Source: Pedobacter glucosidilyticus
GTDB taxonomy: Bacteria; Bacteroidota; Bacteroidia; Sphingobacteriales; Sphingobacteriaceae
Assembly (NCBI RefSeq): GCF_002483235.1
Contig: NZ_DLHN01000018.1
Coordinates: 62,001-126,000 of the forward strand
Direction: 5' to 3'
DNA length: 64,000 nucleotides
Part shown: positions 43,669 through 50,959 of the stretch, one piece after another
Position numbering within the stretch: the first letter of the stretch is position 1
Layout: the number at the start of each line of letters is the position of its first letter
Program-made: the position numbers and the translations under genes
Notes under the pieces: model-generated
What the model was told of the DNA's origin: nothing
The model's database searches: none
Seen by the model: the letters and a program-made list of their open reading frames with translations, nothing else

Positions 43669-43863
43669 TTAAACTTTCTTTACATTAATAGCTTGAGGAC
43701 CTTTTTTACCATCAGCAATCTCAAATTCTACATCATCATTGTCTGAGATGGCATTTACCCCTCCAATAACATCTTTAAAGTGAACAAAAATGTCTTTTCC
43801 ATCGCAAATAATGAAGCCAAAACCTTTTTGAGCGTTAAACCATTTTACTTTACCCGTTTTCAT
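43669..43863 (-). CDS. Cold-shock domain protein (CspA family)
   Basis: This 64-residue single cold-shock domain has the two RNA-binding motifs KGFGFI (RNP1) and IFVHF (RNP2) and the opening MKTGKVKWFNAQ. It binds single-stranded RNA and DNA and acts as an RNA chaperone in the cytoplasm. The length is normal for the family. It has its own terminator, and a 142-base upstream space that contains a weak 8-bp inverted repeat (TTAAGAAA/TTTCTTAA, 43926-43958), which may end the peroxiredoxin transcript. The long AT-rich leader is typical of cold-shock genes, but I see no specific thermosensor. Confidence 0.95.
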   Translation of the reverse strand: MKTGKVKWFNAQKGFGFIICDGKDIFVHFKDVIGGVNAISDNDDVEFEIADGKKGPQAINVKKV

Positions 43864-44005
43864 AATTAATTTTAGTGTTTTAATAATAATCAGACCTAAA
43901 TTTCTTACTGATTGGGTAAAATAATTTAAGAAAGATTGTAATTCTATTTATTTCTTAATCTCTAAAATATAAAATATATTCTAAAAACAACAGATTTAAT
44001 AAAAA

Positions 44006-44638
44006 TTACTTATTAGGTTGCGGAGTTGTTCTTAAATATGGCTTAATTTCTGTAAAACCTTTTGGAAACTTGGCCGGAATATCCTCTGTTTTAATAGCTG
44101 GCGCAACCACTACATCTTCCCCATCTTTCCAATCTGCTGGTGTAGCAACACTGTGGTAAGCGGTTAACTGCAAAGAGTCTATCACCCTTAAAATTTCCTG
44201 AAAATTTCTACCTGTTGATGCAGGGTAAGATATAATCAATTTTACAGTTTTATCTGGTGCTATAATAAATAAAGACCTTACTGTAAAAGTTGTTGATGCA
44301 TTAGGATGCAACATACCATAAGCTTCTGAAATACTTTTATCTTCATCAGCAATGATAGGAAAATTTACCTCTACACCTTGTGTTTCATTAATATCACTTA
44401 TCCAGCCTTTATGAGATTCAACAGAATCAACACTTAAAGCCATTACTTTTACATTTCTTTTAGCAAACTCATCATTTAAAGCTGCTGTACGACCCAATTC
44501 GGTTGTACAAACTGGTGTATAATCTGCCGGATGCGAAAATAATACACCCCAGCTATCACCTAAATATTCATAGAAATCAATTTCTCCTTCAGAGGTCTTT
44601 GCCTTGAAATTTGGAGCTACATCACCTAGTCTTAACAT
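44006..44638 (-). CDS. 1-Cys peroxiredoxin (Prx6/AhpC-TSA type)
   Basis: This 210-residue cytoplasmic peroxiredoxin has peroxidatic Cys44 in DYTPVCTTELGR. No other Cys is present anywhere in the protein, so it is a 1-Cys enzyme that needs an external thiol. The Prx6-type C-terminal domain is present (YHSVATPADWKDGEDVVVAPA, FPKGFTEIKPYLRTTPQP), with the catalytic Arg in FTVRSLFIIAPD. It reduces hydrogen peroxide and organic peroxides. A perfect 21-bp palindrome lies 17 bases before the start codon, so the gene is probably tightly regulated, perhaps by a Fur/PerR-class repressor. Confidence 0.95.
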   Translation of the reverse strand: MLRLGDVAPNFKAKTSEGEIDFYEYLGDSWGVLFSHPADYTPVCTTELGRTAALNDEFAKRNVKVMALSVDSVESHKGWISDINETQGVEVNFPIIADEDKSISEAYGMLHPNASTTFTVRSLFIIAPDKTVKLIISYPASTGRNFQEILRVIDSLQLTAYHSVATPADWKDGEDVVVAPAIKTEDIPAKFPKGFTEIKPYLRTTPQPNK

Positions 44639-44655
44639 AATTCTAAAATTTTAAT

Positions 44656-44676
44656 TCTCTACTAATTTAGTAGAGA
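44656..44676. promoter_or_regulatory. Perfect 10-1-10 palindrome in front of the peroxiredoxin gene
   Basis: TCTCTACTAA, one T, TTAGTAGAGA: a complete 21-bp palindrome centred at 44666, 17 bases upstream of the start. Its inner 7-1-7 part (CTACTAA-T-TTAGTAG) has the architecture of Fur/PerR boxes, though the bases differ from the classical consensus. Confidence 0.6.
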
Positions 44677-44704
44677 TATTTTAAAGAAACAAGAAACCAC
44701 AATC

Positions 44705-44725
44705 ATGCCATTTATTAAATGACAT
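44705..44725 (-). terminator. Weak hairpin after hemN
   Basis: On the minus strand ATGTCATTT pairs with AAATGGCAT (eight pairs plus one G-T wobble) around three bases, followed by moderately T-rich sequence. It lies 22 bases after the hemN stop and probably ends the ldhA-hemN transcript. Confidence 0.45.
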
Positions 44726-44746
44726 TCAGATTTGATTTCTATAACC

Positions 44747-46108
44747 TTAGCCCATGCTAAATAGTGGTTTACTTAGCTTAGTTGCTTGCAAGCGAGCATC
44801 AAATACAGCACAAACATTTCGTAAAAAGCGTTTTCCTATTTTGGTAACTTTTATAGATTGATATTCCTGAATGATTAAACCATCTTCTACCAGCTCTGTT
44901 AATCCTGATAAATTTTCTCTGAAAGCATCGTTTTGTAAATCTTCATCAGTCCAGGTGGTTACACCTTTACACATGATATTTAAAATATGCCTCCTGATTA
45001 ATAAATCCTCTTCATTTAACACATGTCCTTTTACTACTGGTATTTCTCCGGCATTAATCAAAGTCAAATACTCCTCTTCGCTTTTAACATTTTGGGCAAA
45101 GGCATCCCAGGTATCGCTAATAGAAGAAACGCCTAAACCAACCAATAAACGGGTGTACTGATGGGTATAACCCATAAAATTACGGTGTAACTTTTTGTTT
45201 TGTGCAGCTATGTTTAACTTATCATTGGCAAAAGCAAAATGATCCATACCGATATCTAAATAACCAGCAGCAAGAAGCATTTCTCTGCCTTTTTCATATA
45301 ATTCTTGCCTTAAATGGGTATCAGGTAAATCGGCTTCTGTAAATTTTCGCTGACCAGATTTTACCCAAGGGACATGCGCATAGCTATAAAAAGCAATTCT
45401 ATCAGGCTTTAAGCCGATAACCTTTTCTATCGTAGCTGTAAGGCTAGCAACGGTTTGTAAGGGCAAACCATAAATTAAATCGAAATTTATGGAAGTATAA
45501 CCTACGGCTCTGGCTTGTTTACTTACGATATCTACCTCTTCTACAGACTGTATTCTGTTGATCATGATTTGCACTTGCTCATCAAAATCTTGTATACCTA
45601 AGCTTAATCTTTTAAAACCTAAAGCATGTAATACTTCAAGATGTGCGAGAGTGGTATTTGCCGGATGCGCTTCAAAACTAAATTCTGCATCCTCATGAAT
45701 GATACAATCTTCTAAAATACCTGTGATTAAAAGCGCTAAATTTTCTGGCGAGAAAAATGTGGGTGTGCCTCCGCCTAAGTGTATTTCTTTTAACTGAGGT
45801 TGGGTGCCAAAAACGGCTTGATACATTTTCCACTCTTTGATAACGGCTTGTAAATAAGGCTCCTCTACACCATGATTTTTAGTAATACGCTTATTGCAGG
45901 CACAATAGGTACACAAACTTTCGCAATAAGGTAAATGGATATAAACACTTATACCATCATTATGATTACTGATATCAAAAGATTGTTTAACTTTTTGCAA
46001 CCATAAAGCTTTATTAAAGGTACTTTCATCCCAAAACGGAACCGTAGGATAACTGGTATACCTAGGTACAGGTACCGTATATTTAGTTGTGATATTTTGG
46101 CTAAGCAT
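44747..46108 (-). CDS. hemN: Oxygen-independent coproporphyrinogen III oxidase
   Basis: This 453-residue radical-SAM enzyme has the HemN opening VPRYTSYPTVPFWDE and the cluster motif YCESLCTYCACNKR (Cys62, Cys66, Cys69 and the extra Cys71 typical of true HemN rather than HemW). Further HemN features are IHLGGGTPTFFSPE, FEAHPANTTLAHLEVLHALGFKRLSLGIQDF, YGLPLQT and GLGVSSISD. It converts coproporphyrinogen III to protoporphyrinogen IX without oxygen, for haem synthesis in hypoxia. It starts one base after the lactate dehydrogenase stop, so the two form an operon. An FNR-box-like palindrome precedes that operon. Confidence 0.95.
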   Translation of the reverse strand: MLSQNITTKYTVPVPRYTSYPTVPFWDESTFNKALWLQKVKQSFDISNHNDGISVYIHLPYCESLCTYCACNKRITKNHGVEEPYLQAVIKEWKMYQAVFGTQPQLKEIHLGGGTPTFFSPENLALLITGILEDCIIHEDAEFSFEAHPANTTLAHLEVLHALGFKRLSLGIQDFDEQVQIMINRIQSVEEVDIVSKQARAVGYTSINFDLIYGLPLQTVASLTATIEKVIGLKPDRIAFYSYAHVPWVKSGQRKFTEADLPDTHLRQELYEKGREMLLAAGYLDIGMDHFAFANDKLNIAAQNKKLHRNFMGYTHQYTRLLVGLGVSSISDTWDAFAQNVKSEEEYLTLINAGEIPVVKGHVLNEEDLLIRRHILNIMCKGVTTWTDEDLQNDAFRENLSGLTELVEDGLIIQEYQSIKVTKIGKRFLRNVCAVFDARLQATKLSKPLFSMG

Positions 46109-46109
46109 A

Positions 46110-47147
46110 CTAGGATTGGTGAGGTGATAATTGCTTTATTTTGGTAGCTTCTTTTTGACAATTTTTAGCACATGCGCAAGCCTTACCCACACATTTATTT
46201 TCTTGCCAAAGGTCTAAGCTTTTTATGGTAAGTTGTGCTATTTCTTGTAAGGCTTCTTTAGTTAAAAAAGCCTGATGTGGTGTTATCATCACATTAGGAA
46301 AAGCCAATAACTGCTGCAACAAGCAATCTTTTTGTTTGTCTTGATGATGATTTTCAAAAAATAAGCCGTGTTCATATTCATAAACATCGGCACCTAAAGC
46401 TCCAATCTTACCAGATTTAAGTGCTTGCAAAACATCGTTGGTATTTAATAAACCTCCTCTTCCGGTATTGATTAACATCACACCAGGTTTCATTTTTGCA
46501 AGATGCTCTGCATTGATGATATGCCTGGTTTCATCAGTTAAAGGAACATGTAAAGAAATGATATCTGATTTAGCATAAAGCTCTTCTAAACCCACATGCT
46601 TTATACCTGTATGTTGATGTTTTACTTGGTCATAAGCCAAAACTTTACAGCCAAAACCGTTAAATATTTTTGCTGTAATCAAGCCAATCTCGCCTAAACC
46701 TATTATACCTACAGTTTTACCATACAAGGTAAAACCTACCAAACCATCTAACCTGAAATCGAAGTTTTTGCTTCTTTCTGTTGATAATAAAATTTTACGA
46801 TTTAAAGCCAAAACAAGCGTTAACACGTGTTCTGCAATACTGTGTGGCGAGTAAGAAGGGATATTAGCTATTTTAATATTGGCTGCCGCCGCTGCTTGTT
46901 TATCAATATGATCTGTACCTACAGAACGTGTGGCAATATATTTAACGCCGTAATGGGCAAGCTTTTGAATTACGGATGCCGAAACATCATCACTTGTAAA
47001 AACTACAACTGCATCTTTACCTTCTGCATAAGATGTAGTTTCATCAGTTAAAGGATTAGCTATTAGCGTAATATCATGCTTTTTTTGATTGGCTTTTGCC
47101 AGCAATTCTTTCTCAAAAGACCTCGTACTGTAAACTACAACTTTCAT
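46110..47147 (-). CDS. ldhA: D-lactate dehydrogenase (D-2-hydroxyacid dehydrogenase) with Cys-rich C-terminal tail
   Basis: This protein has 345 residues from ATG 47145-47147, the natural family start (MKVVVYSTRSFEKELL). It has the LdhA pattern: ATRSVGTDHIDKQAAAAANI, Rossmann GIIGLGEIGLITAKIF, HVPLTDETRHIINAE, NTGRGGLLNT (catalytic Arg region), and MITPHQAFLTKEALQEIAQ with the catalytic His. It reduces pyruvate to D-lactate in fermentation. Unusually the C-terminus adds about 25 residues containing CVGKACACAKNC, four Cys in twelve residues, which most LdhA proteins lack. It is operonic with hemN and preceded by an FNR-like site, so it is probably induced at low oxygen. Confidence 0.9.
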   Translation of the reverse strand: MKVVVYSTRSFEKELLAKANQKKHDITLIANPLTDETTSYAEGKDAVVVFTSDDVSASVIQKLAHYGVKYIATRSVGTDHIDKQAAAAANIKIANIPSYSPHSIAEHVLTLVLALNRKILLSTERSKNFDFRLDGLVGFTLYGKTVGIIGLGEIGLITAKIFNGFGCKVLAYDQVKHQHTGIKHVGLEELYAKSDIISLHVPLTDETRHIINAEHLAKMKPGVMLINTGRGGLLNTNDVLQALKSGKIGALGADVYEYEHGLFFENHHQDKQKDCLLQQLLAFPNVMITPHQAFLTKEALQEIAQLTIKSLDLWQENKCVGKACACAKNCQKEATKIKQLSPHQS

Positions 47148-47219
47148 TTGCTTCGCTTTATACAAGCAAAGCTACCAGCTATATTCCTATTGTAACATGA
47201 GTGTAATCAGCAAGAAAAG

Positions 47220-47231
47220 TGATAAAAATCA
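47220..47231. promoter_or_regulatory. FNR/CRP-box-like palindrome (TGAT-N4-ATCA) upstream of ldhA-hemN
   Basis: G-TGAT-AAAA-ATCA-A is one base from the FNR consensus TTGAT-N4-ATCAA. It lies 73 bases before the ldhA start and overlaps the stop codon of the REC-CRP regulator gene, the obvious candidate to bind it. Confidence 0.55.
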
Positions 47232-48278
47232 ATTTTTCATATTTTTAAGACGGTTTACATCTATAATGTGTATCTCACCACCTTTCTTCTCAATCAGTTT
47301 TTCTTCTTTAAAATCGCTTAAGGTACGACTAACAGTTTCTGTAGCCATACCAGCCATTGCAGCTAAATCATCTCTAGAAATTTTAAAAATATCCTGATTT
47401 TTATTTACTTCCCTGATACGCATTAAAGTTTCTGCCAAGCGTTTCCTTACCGAGTGGTAAGCCAGTTGTACCAATTGTTCTTCCTTTTGATGAATATGTG
47501 CAGAAAGTAACCGAATAAACTGCATGGCAACTGCTGTATTATGGTTTAACAAGGCATTCACCTGGTCTTTATGCAACATGCAAATGCTGCTATTTTCCAT
47601 AGCTTCGGCAGTTTCTGTATGCAACTGACTAATTAAGGCATCATGCACACCAAAATATTCATCGGCATGGTAAATTCCGGTTAAAAGTTCTCTGCCATCT
47701 TCACTTAACTTAACGGTTTTAATTTTACCCTCGAGCACTAAATAAATACCTTGTGCATGGTCTTGGTCGTAATAAATAATCTGACCTTTTTTAACCTGTC
47801 TTATTTTCTTTTGAGAGATTAACGATTTTAAATCCTGCTTATCTTCAACCTGTGAGGCAAAATCTTCCAGACTTTTTAAGCCTTTTGTATAAAAGGCTTC
47901 TTGTTTTTGCTTTTTATTAAGCCTACTTTCTATAGCGTTTAAAAGCTCCATATCGTCAAAAGGCTTAATCAAATAATCATCTGCTCCCATCTCCATTCCT
48001 TTACGCATATCTGCTCTTTCTGCTTTAGCCGTCAGAAAAATAAAAGGAATATTAACCGTTTCCGGATTTTTATTCAGCAGATACAAAACACCATAACCAT
48101 CAAGTTCTGGCATCATGATATCACAAATAATTAAATCTGGAAGGTATTTTTGGGCTTTTTCTGCACCCAATTTGCCGTTAACGGCAGTTTCCACTTCATA
48201 ACCAGCCAAACCTAAAATTTCTGCTGTTCCTTCTCTAATATCCTCGTTATCTTCTATAATCAGGATTTTCTTTTTCAT
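47229..48278 (-). CDS. Response regulator fused to CRP/FNR-type DNA-binding module
   Basis: This 349-residue protein has two known modules in one chain. Residues 1-125 are a receiver domain: acidic pocket Glu9-Asp10, phospho-acceptor Asp53 in LIICDIMMPELDG, Lys in LIKPFDD. Residues 150-349 are a CRP/FNR unit: cyclic-nucleotide-type barrel (KGQIIYYDQDHAQGIYLVLEGKIKTVKL), dimer helix, and winged helix ISRDDLAAMAGMATETVSRTLSDFKEE. The barrel lacks an N-terminal Cys cluster, so it is not an Fe-S FNR; phosphorylation probably supplies the signal. It overlaps operonically with the FixL-like kinase gene (one base apart). It looks like FixJ's input joined to FixK's output. Confidence 0.93.
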   Translation of the reverse strand: MKKKILIIEDNEDIREGTAEILGLAGYEVETAVNGKLGAEKAQKYLPDLIICDIMMPELDGYGVLYLLNKNPETVNIPFIFLTAKAERADMRKGMEMGADDYLIKPFDDMELLNAIESRLNKKQKQEAFYTKGLKSLEDFASQVEDKQDLKSLISQKKIRQVKKGQIIYYDQDHAQGIYLVLEGKIKTVKLSEDGRELLTGIYHADEYFGVHDALISQLHTETAEAMENSSICMLHKDQVNALLNHNTAVAMQFIRLLSAHIHQKEEQLVQLAYHSVRKRLAETLMRIREVNKNQDIFKISRDDLAAMAGMATETVSRTLSDFKEEKLIEKKGGEIHIIDVNRLKNMKN

Positions 48279-48279
48279 G

Positions 48280-49464
48280 CTAAAGATTAAAAATCAGGGT
48301 AAATTTAGCGCCTTTGTTTTCTGCACTCTCAAACTCCACCTCGCCATTCATCAATTTAATATAACGGTTAACAATATTTAATCCTAAACCAGTACCCGGG
48401 ATGCTCCCTGTATTGTTGGCTCTAAAGAAAGGTTCAAATAAATGTTTTTGATCATTTACAGGAATACCAATACCATCATCTTTAATCATCACCATACAGC
48501 GTTTTTCATCCAGCTCGGTATTAAACTCTATAAAGGTGTTTTCGCCAGAATATTTAATAGCATTAGCAATCAGGTTGATGATACAATTTTTTAATAAGGC
48601 TGCATCTAAAGTAACTAAGCTGCTTTTTCCAGTATGTTGATAAATGATATTTTGATTTTGCTTGGCTATCAATTGCATTTCTTCGGTAATTTCTTCTGCC
48701 AGTTTTACCAAATCAAACGGTGCTGCTTGTGGATTAATTTTACCAGCCTCCAGCCTTTCCAGAGATAAGAAATCGTTAAGAATATTGGTAAGGTTGCCCA
48801 CACCAACTTTTATCTTGCCCACATGTTTGGCAATATTGGGATTTTGATACTCTTGGGCATATTTTTCTATCAAAGATGCAGAGAGTTGTATAGAACTTAA
48901 GGGTGTTCTAAACTCATGTGATGCCATAGATACAAATCGGCTTTTTAATTGGTTAAGTTCTTTTTCTTTTTCAAGAGATAAACTAACCTCTTCTTTGGCA
49001 TTTTGTAACTGCGCAACAATAGATTGTAAAGCTTCTGTTCGCTCTTCTACTAAATGCTCTAGTCTGGATGTGTATTTTCTTAATTGCTCTTCGGCGTCTT
49101 TTTCTCTGCTTAAATCGTGTATAAATCCGGTATAAACTATCCTGCCTTCGTACTGCACTTTACTTACGGCTAGCCTGAATGGAAATTGGCTTCTATCTTT
49201 TCTTAGCCCAGTTACCTCTCTACCAATCCCAATAATATGTGCTTCGCCTGTTTGGTGGTAGCGATGGATATAACCATCGTGTTGAGACCTATAAGGTTCT
49301 GGCATCAACATCGATATATTTTTACCTACTACTTCATTAACCTGGTAACCAAACAGTTCACAGGCCGATGGGTTAATGGCTTCTATTAATCCTGTTGTAT
49401 CAATGGTAATAATCCCATCAATAGCGTTATTAATAATTGCTTCCAGTAAAGCCTCTTTATCCAT
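48280..49464 (-). CDS. FixL-like haem-PAS sensor histidine kinase
   Basis: This 394-residue soluble kinase has a PAS domain at residues 5-120 and kinase core at 165-394. The PAS core reads IISMLMPEPYRSQHDGYIHRY-type sequence with His62, then IIGIGREVTG with Arg82, then FTGFIHDLSRE-like YTGFIHDL. In Bradyrhizobium FixL the haem-ligand His and the oxygen-sensing Arg are also 20 residues apart in the same motifs, so haem binding is likely. A coiled coil (125-170) leads to the DHp His183 in SMASHEFRTPLSS and the ATP domain (NCIINLIANAIKYS, DDGIGIP, GTGLGLNIV). No transmembrane segment is seen. It pairs with the REC-CRP regulator one base downstream and should report oxygen. Confidence 0.9.
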   Translation of the reverse strand: MDKEALLEAIINNAIDGIITIDTTGLIEAINPSACELFGYQVNEVVGKNISMLMPEPYRSQHDGYIHRYHQTGEAHIIGIGREVTGLRKDRSQFPFRLAVSKVQYEGRIVYTGFIHDLSREKDAEEQLRKYTSRLEHLVEERTEALQSIVAQLQNAKEEVSLSLEKEKELNQLKSRFVSMASHEFRTPLSSIQLSASLIEKYAQEYQNPNIAKHVGKIKVGVGNLTNILNDFLSLERLEAGKINPQAAPFDLVKLAEEITEEMQLIAKQNQNIIYQHTGKSSLVTLDAALLKNCIINLIANAIKYSGENTFIEFNTELDEKRCMVMIKDDGIGIPVNDQKHLFEPFFRANNTGSIPGTGLGLNIVNRYIKLMNGEVEFESAENKGAKFTLIFNL

Positions 49465-49483
49465 TTGGCTAATTTATCTTAAA

Positions 49484-49506
49484 AGTATTACTAATAAAAA
49501 TACTTA
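49484..49506. promoter_or_regulatory. Inverted repeat upstream of the FixL-like kinase gene
   Basis: AAGTATT, nine bases, AATACTT, in the 48-base space between the CoA-transferase stop and the kinase start. It may be a weak terminator for the former or an operator for the latter. Confidence 0.3.
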
Positions 49507-49512
49507 TGAAGA

Positions 49513-50787
49513 TTATTTATATCGCTCCTCAAATGCTTTCTCTAAAGCTTCTCTATGGTCTGGATGTGCTATTTCTATCAAAGCTCTTCCTCTTTGTTTT
49601 AAACTTTTTCCATACAAATTTACTATACCATATTCCGTTACCACCCATTGTACATGTCCTCTGGTGGTTACCACACCTGCACCTTCTTTTAAGAAAGGAA
49701 CAATTCTGGAGATTCCTTTATTGGTAGTTGATGGCAAAGCAATTATAGGTTTACCACCTTGCGATAAAGATGCACCTCTGATAAAATCCATTTGCCCACC
49801 AATACCAGAAAATTGGTATGTTCCTATAGAATCTGCGCAAACCTGACCTGTTAAATCAATTTCTATGGCACTATTGATAGCAATTACTTTAGGGTTTTGG
49901 CGGATAACACTCGTATCATTTACATAATTGATATTCATCACCCTTACCGATGTATTATCATCCACAAAATCATACAATTTTCTGGTGCCTACCATAAAAG
50001 AAGTAACCGTTTTACCTCTGTTAAGCTTCTTCATACTATTATCAATAACGCCACTTTCTATCAATGGGATTACTCCATCAGAAAGCATTTCGGTATGCAG
50101 ACCTAAATTTTTATGGTTTACCAAATTTTTTAGAACTTGGTCTGGAATACTACCAATTCCTAATTGTAAGGTAGAACCATCTTCTATCAAAGAAGCCACA
50201 TTTTTACCAATTTGCACCACTACATCGCTGGCTTTTGTAGCATAATCTACTTCTGGAAGCTCTGCCTTTTGCCAAACCAATGCATTTATTTTATTGATAT
50301 GGATAAACCCATCTCCGTGTGTTCTGGGCATAAAAGGATTAACCTGAGCAATCACATATTTCGCATTTTCTATGGCTGCTCTGGCAATATCTACCGATGT
50401 TCCTAAAGAACAATAACCATGTTTATCTGGTACGGATACTTGAATAATGGCTACGTCAATAGGTAAATAGTTTTCGTTAAACAGGATAGGTATCTCACTT
50501 AAAAATACAGGTACATAATCGCCAAACTGGCTATTAGCTACCGCTCTGGAATTTGCCGATACAAATAAGGAATTGAAGAAAAAACTATTTCTGTATTTTT
50601 CATCATTAAAATTGACATCTCCTAAAGTGGTGATGCTAACCAATTCAACATTTTCCAATTCCTGATACCTATGTTGTAAGGCTTTTATAAGGTGTACAGG
50701 TGTTGCAGCACTTCCATGTAAAAACACCCTATCTCCTGACTTTACTGCTTTAACGGCCTCTGCGGCACTGATATAATGAACATCCAT
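49513..50787 (-). CDS. Acetyl-CoA hydrolase/transferase (4-hydroxybutyrate CoA-transferase type)
   Basis: This 424-residue protein has the two-domain CoA-transferase fold: N-terminal KAVKSGDRVFLHGSAATPVHLIKAL, IPILFNENYLPIDVAIIQVS, then the C-terminal LQLGIGSIPDQVLKNLVNHKNLGLHTEMLSDGVIPLI, where the Glu in HTEML is the expected CoA-thioester nucleophile, and AIEIDLTGQVCADSIG, QMDFIRGASLSQGGKPIIALPSTT. It exchanges or hydrolyses short acyl-CoA, for example acetyl-CoA to acetate, which would fit fermentation. It is divergent from the 596-residue protein gene across a space containing a TGAC-N4-GTCA palindrome, and may be part of the oxygen regulon. Confidence 0.92.
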   Translation of the reverse strand: MDVHYISAAEAVKAVKSGDRVFLHGSAATPVHLIKALQHRYQELENVELVSITTLGDVNFNDEKYRNSFFFNSLFVSANSRAVANSQFGDYVPVFLSEIPILFNENYLPIDVAIIQVSVPDKHGYCSLGTSVDIARAAIENAKYVIAQVNPFMPRTHGDGFIHINKINALVWQKAELPEVDYATKASDVVVQIGKNVASLIEDGSTLQLGIGSIPDQVLKNLVNHKNLGLHTEMLSDGVIPLIESGVIDNSMKKLNRGKTVTSFMVGTRKLYDFVDDNTSVRVMNINYVNDTSVIRQNPKVIAINSAIEIDLTGQVCADSIGTYQFSGIGGQMDFIRGASLSQGGKPIIALPSTTNKGISRIVPFLKEGAGVVTTRGHVQWVVTEYGIVNLYGKSLKQRGRALIEIAHPDHREALEKAFEERYK

Positions 50788-50836
50788 GTGGCTAAATTTT
50801 ATGGCTCAAAATAGCTTTATTTTAAGCTTATAAAAA

Positions 50837-50850
50837 ATGACAATCGTCAT
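50837..50850. promoter_or_regulatory. CRP/FNR-type palindrome (ATGAC-N4-GTCAT) between divergent genes
   Basis: Perfect 5-base arms with a four-base spacer, the geometry of CRP/FNR-family sites, in the 172-base space between the CoA-transferase and the 596-residue protein gene. It lies 50 bases from one start and 110 from the other, so it could control both. Confidence 0.5.
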
Positions 50851-50959
50851 CAAAAAAGGTTTCTTTTATCTCTAAATATGACCAAAAAATAAAGCTTAAG
50901 TGACTAAAATCATATTCTAAAAGGATTATTAATCGGTATTTCGTAAAAAAAATAATTTA

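Noticed and set aside
43926..43958. Riboswitch or thermosensor upstream of the cold-shock gene
   Set aside because: Only a weak 8-bp AT-rich inverted repeat is present; it fits better as the end of the peroxiredoxin transcript.
47229..48278. Fe-S type FNR oxygen sensor
   Set aside because: The CRP-like barrel has no N-terminal Cys cluster; the receiver domain is the more likely input.
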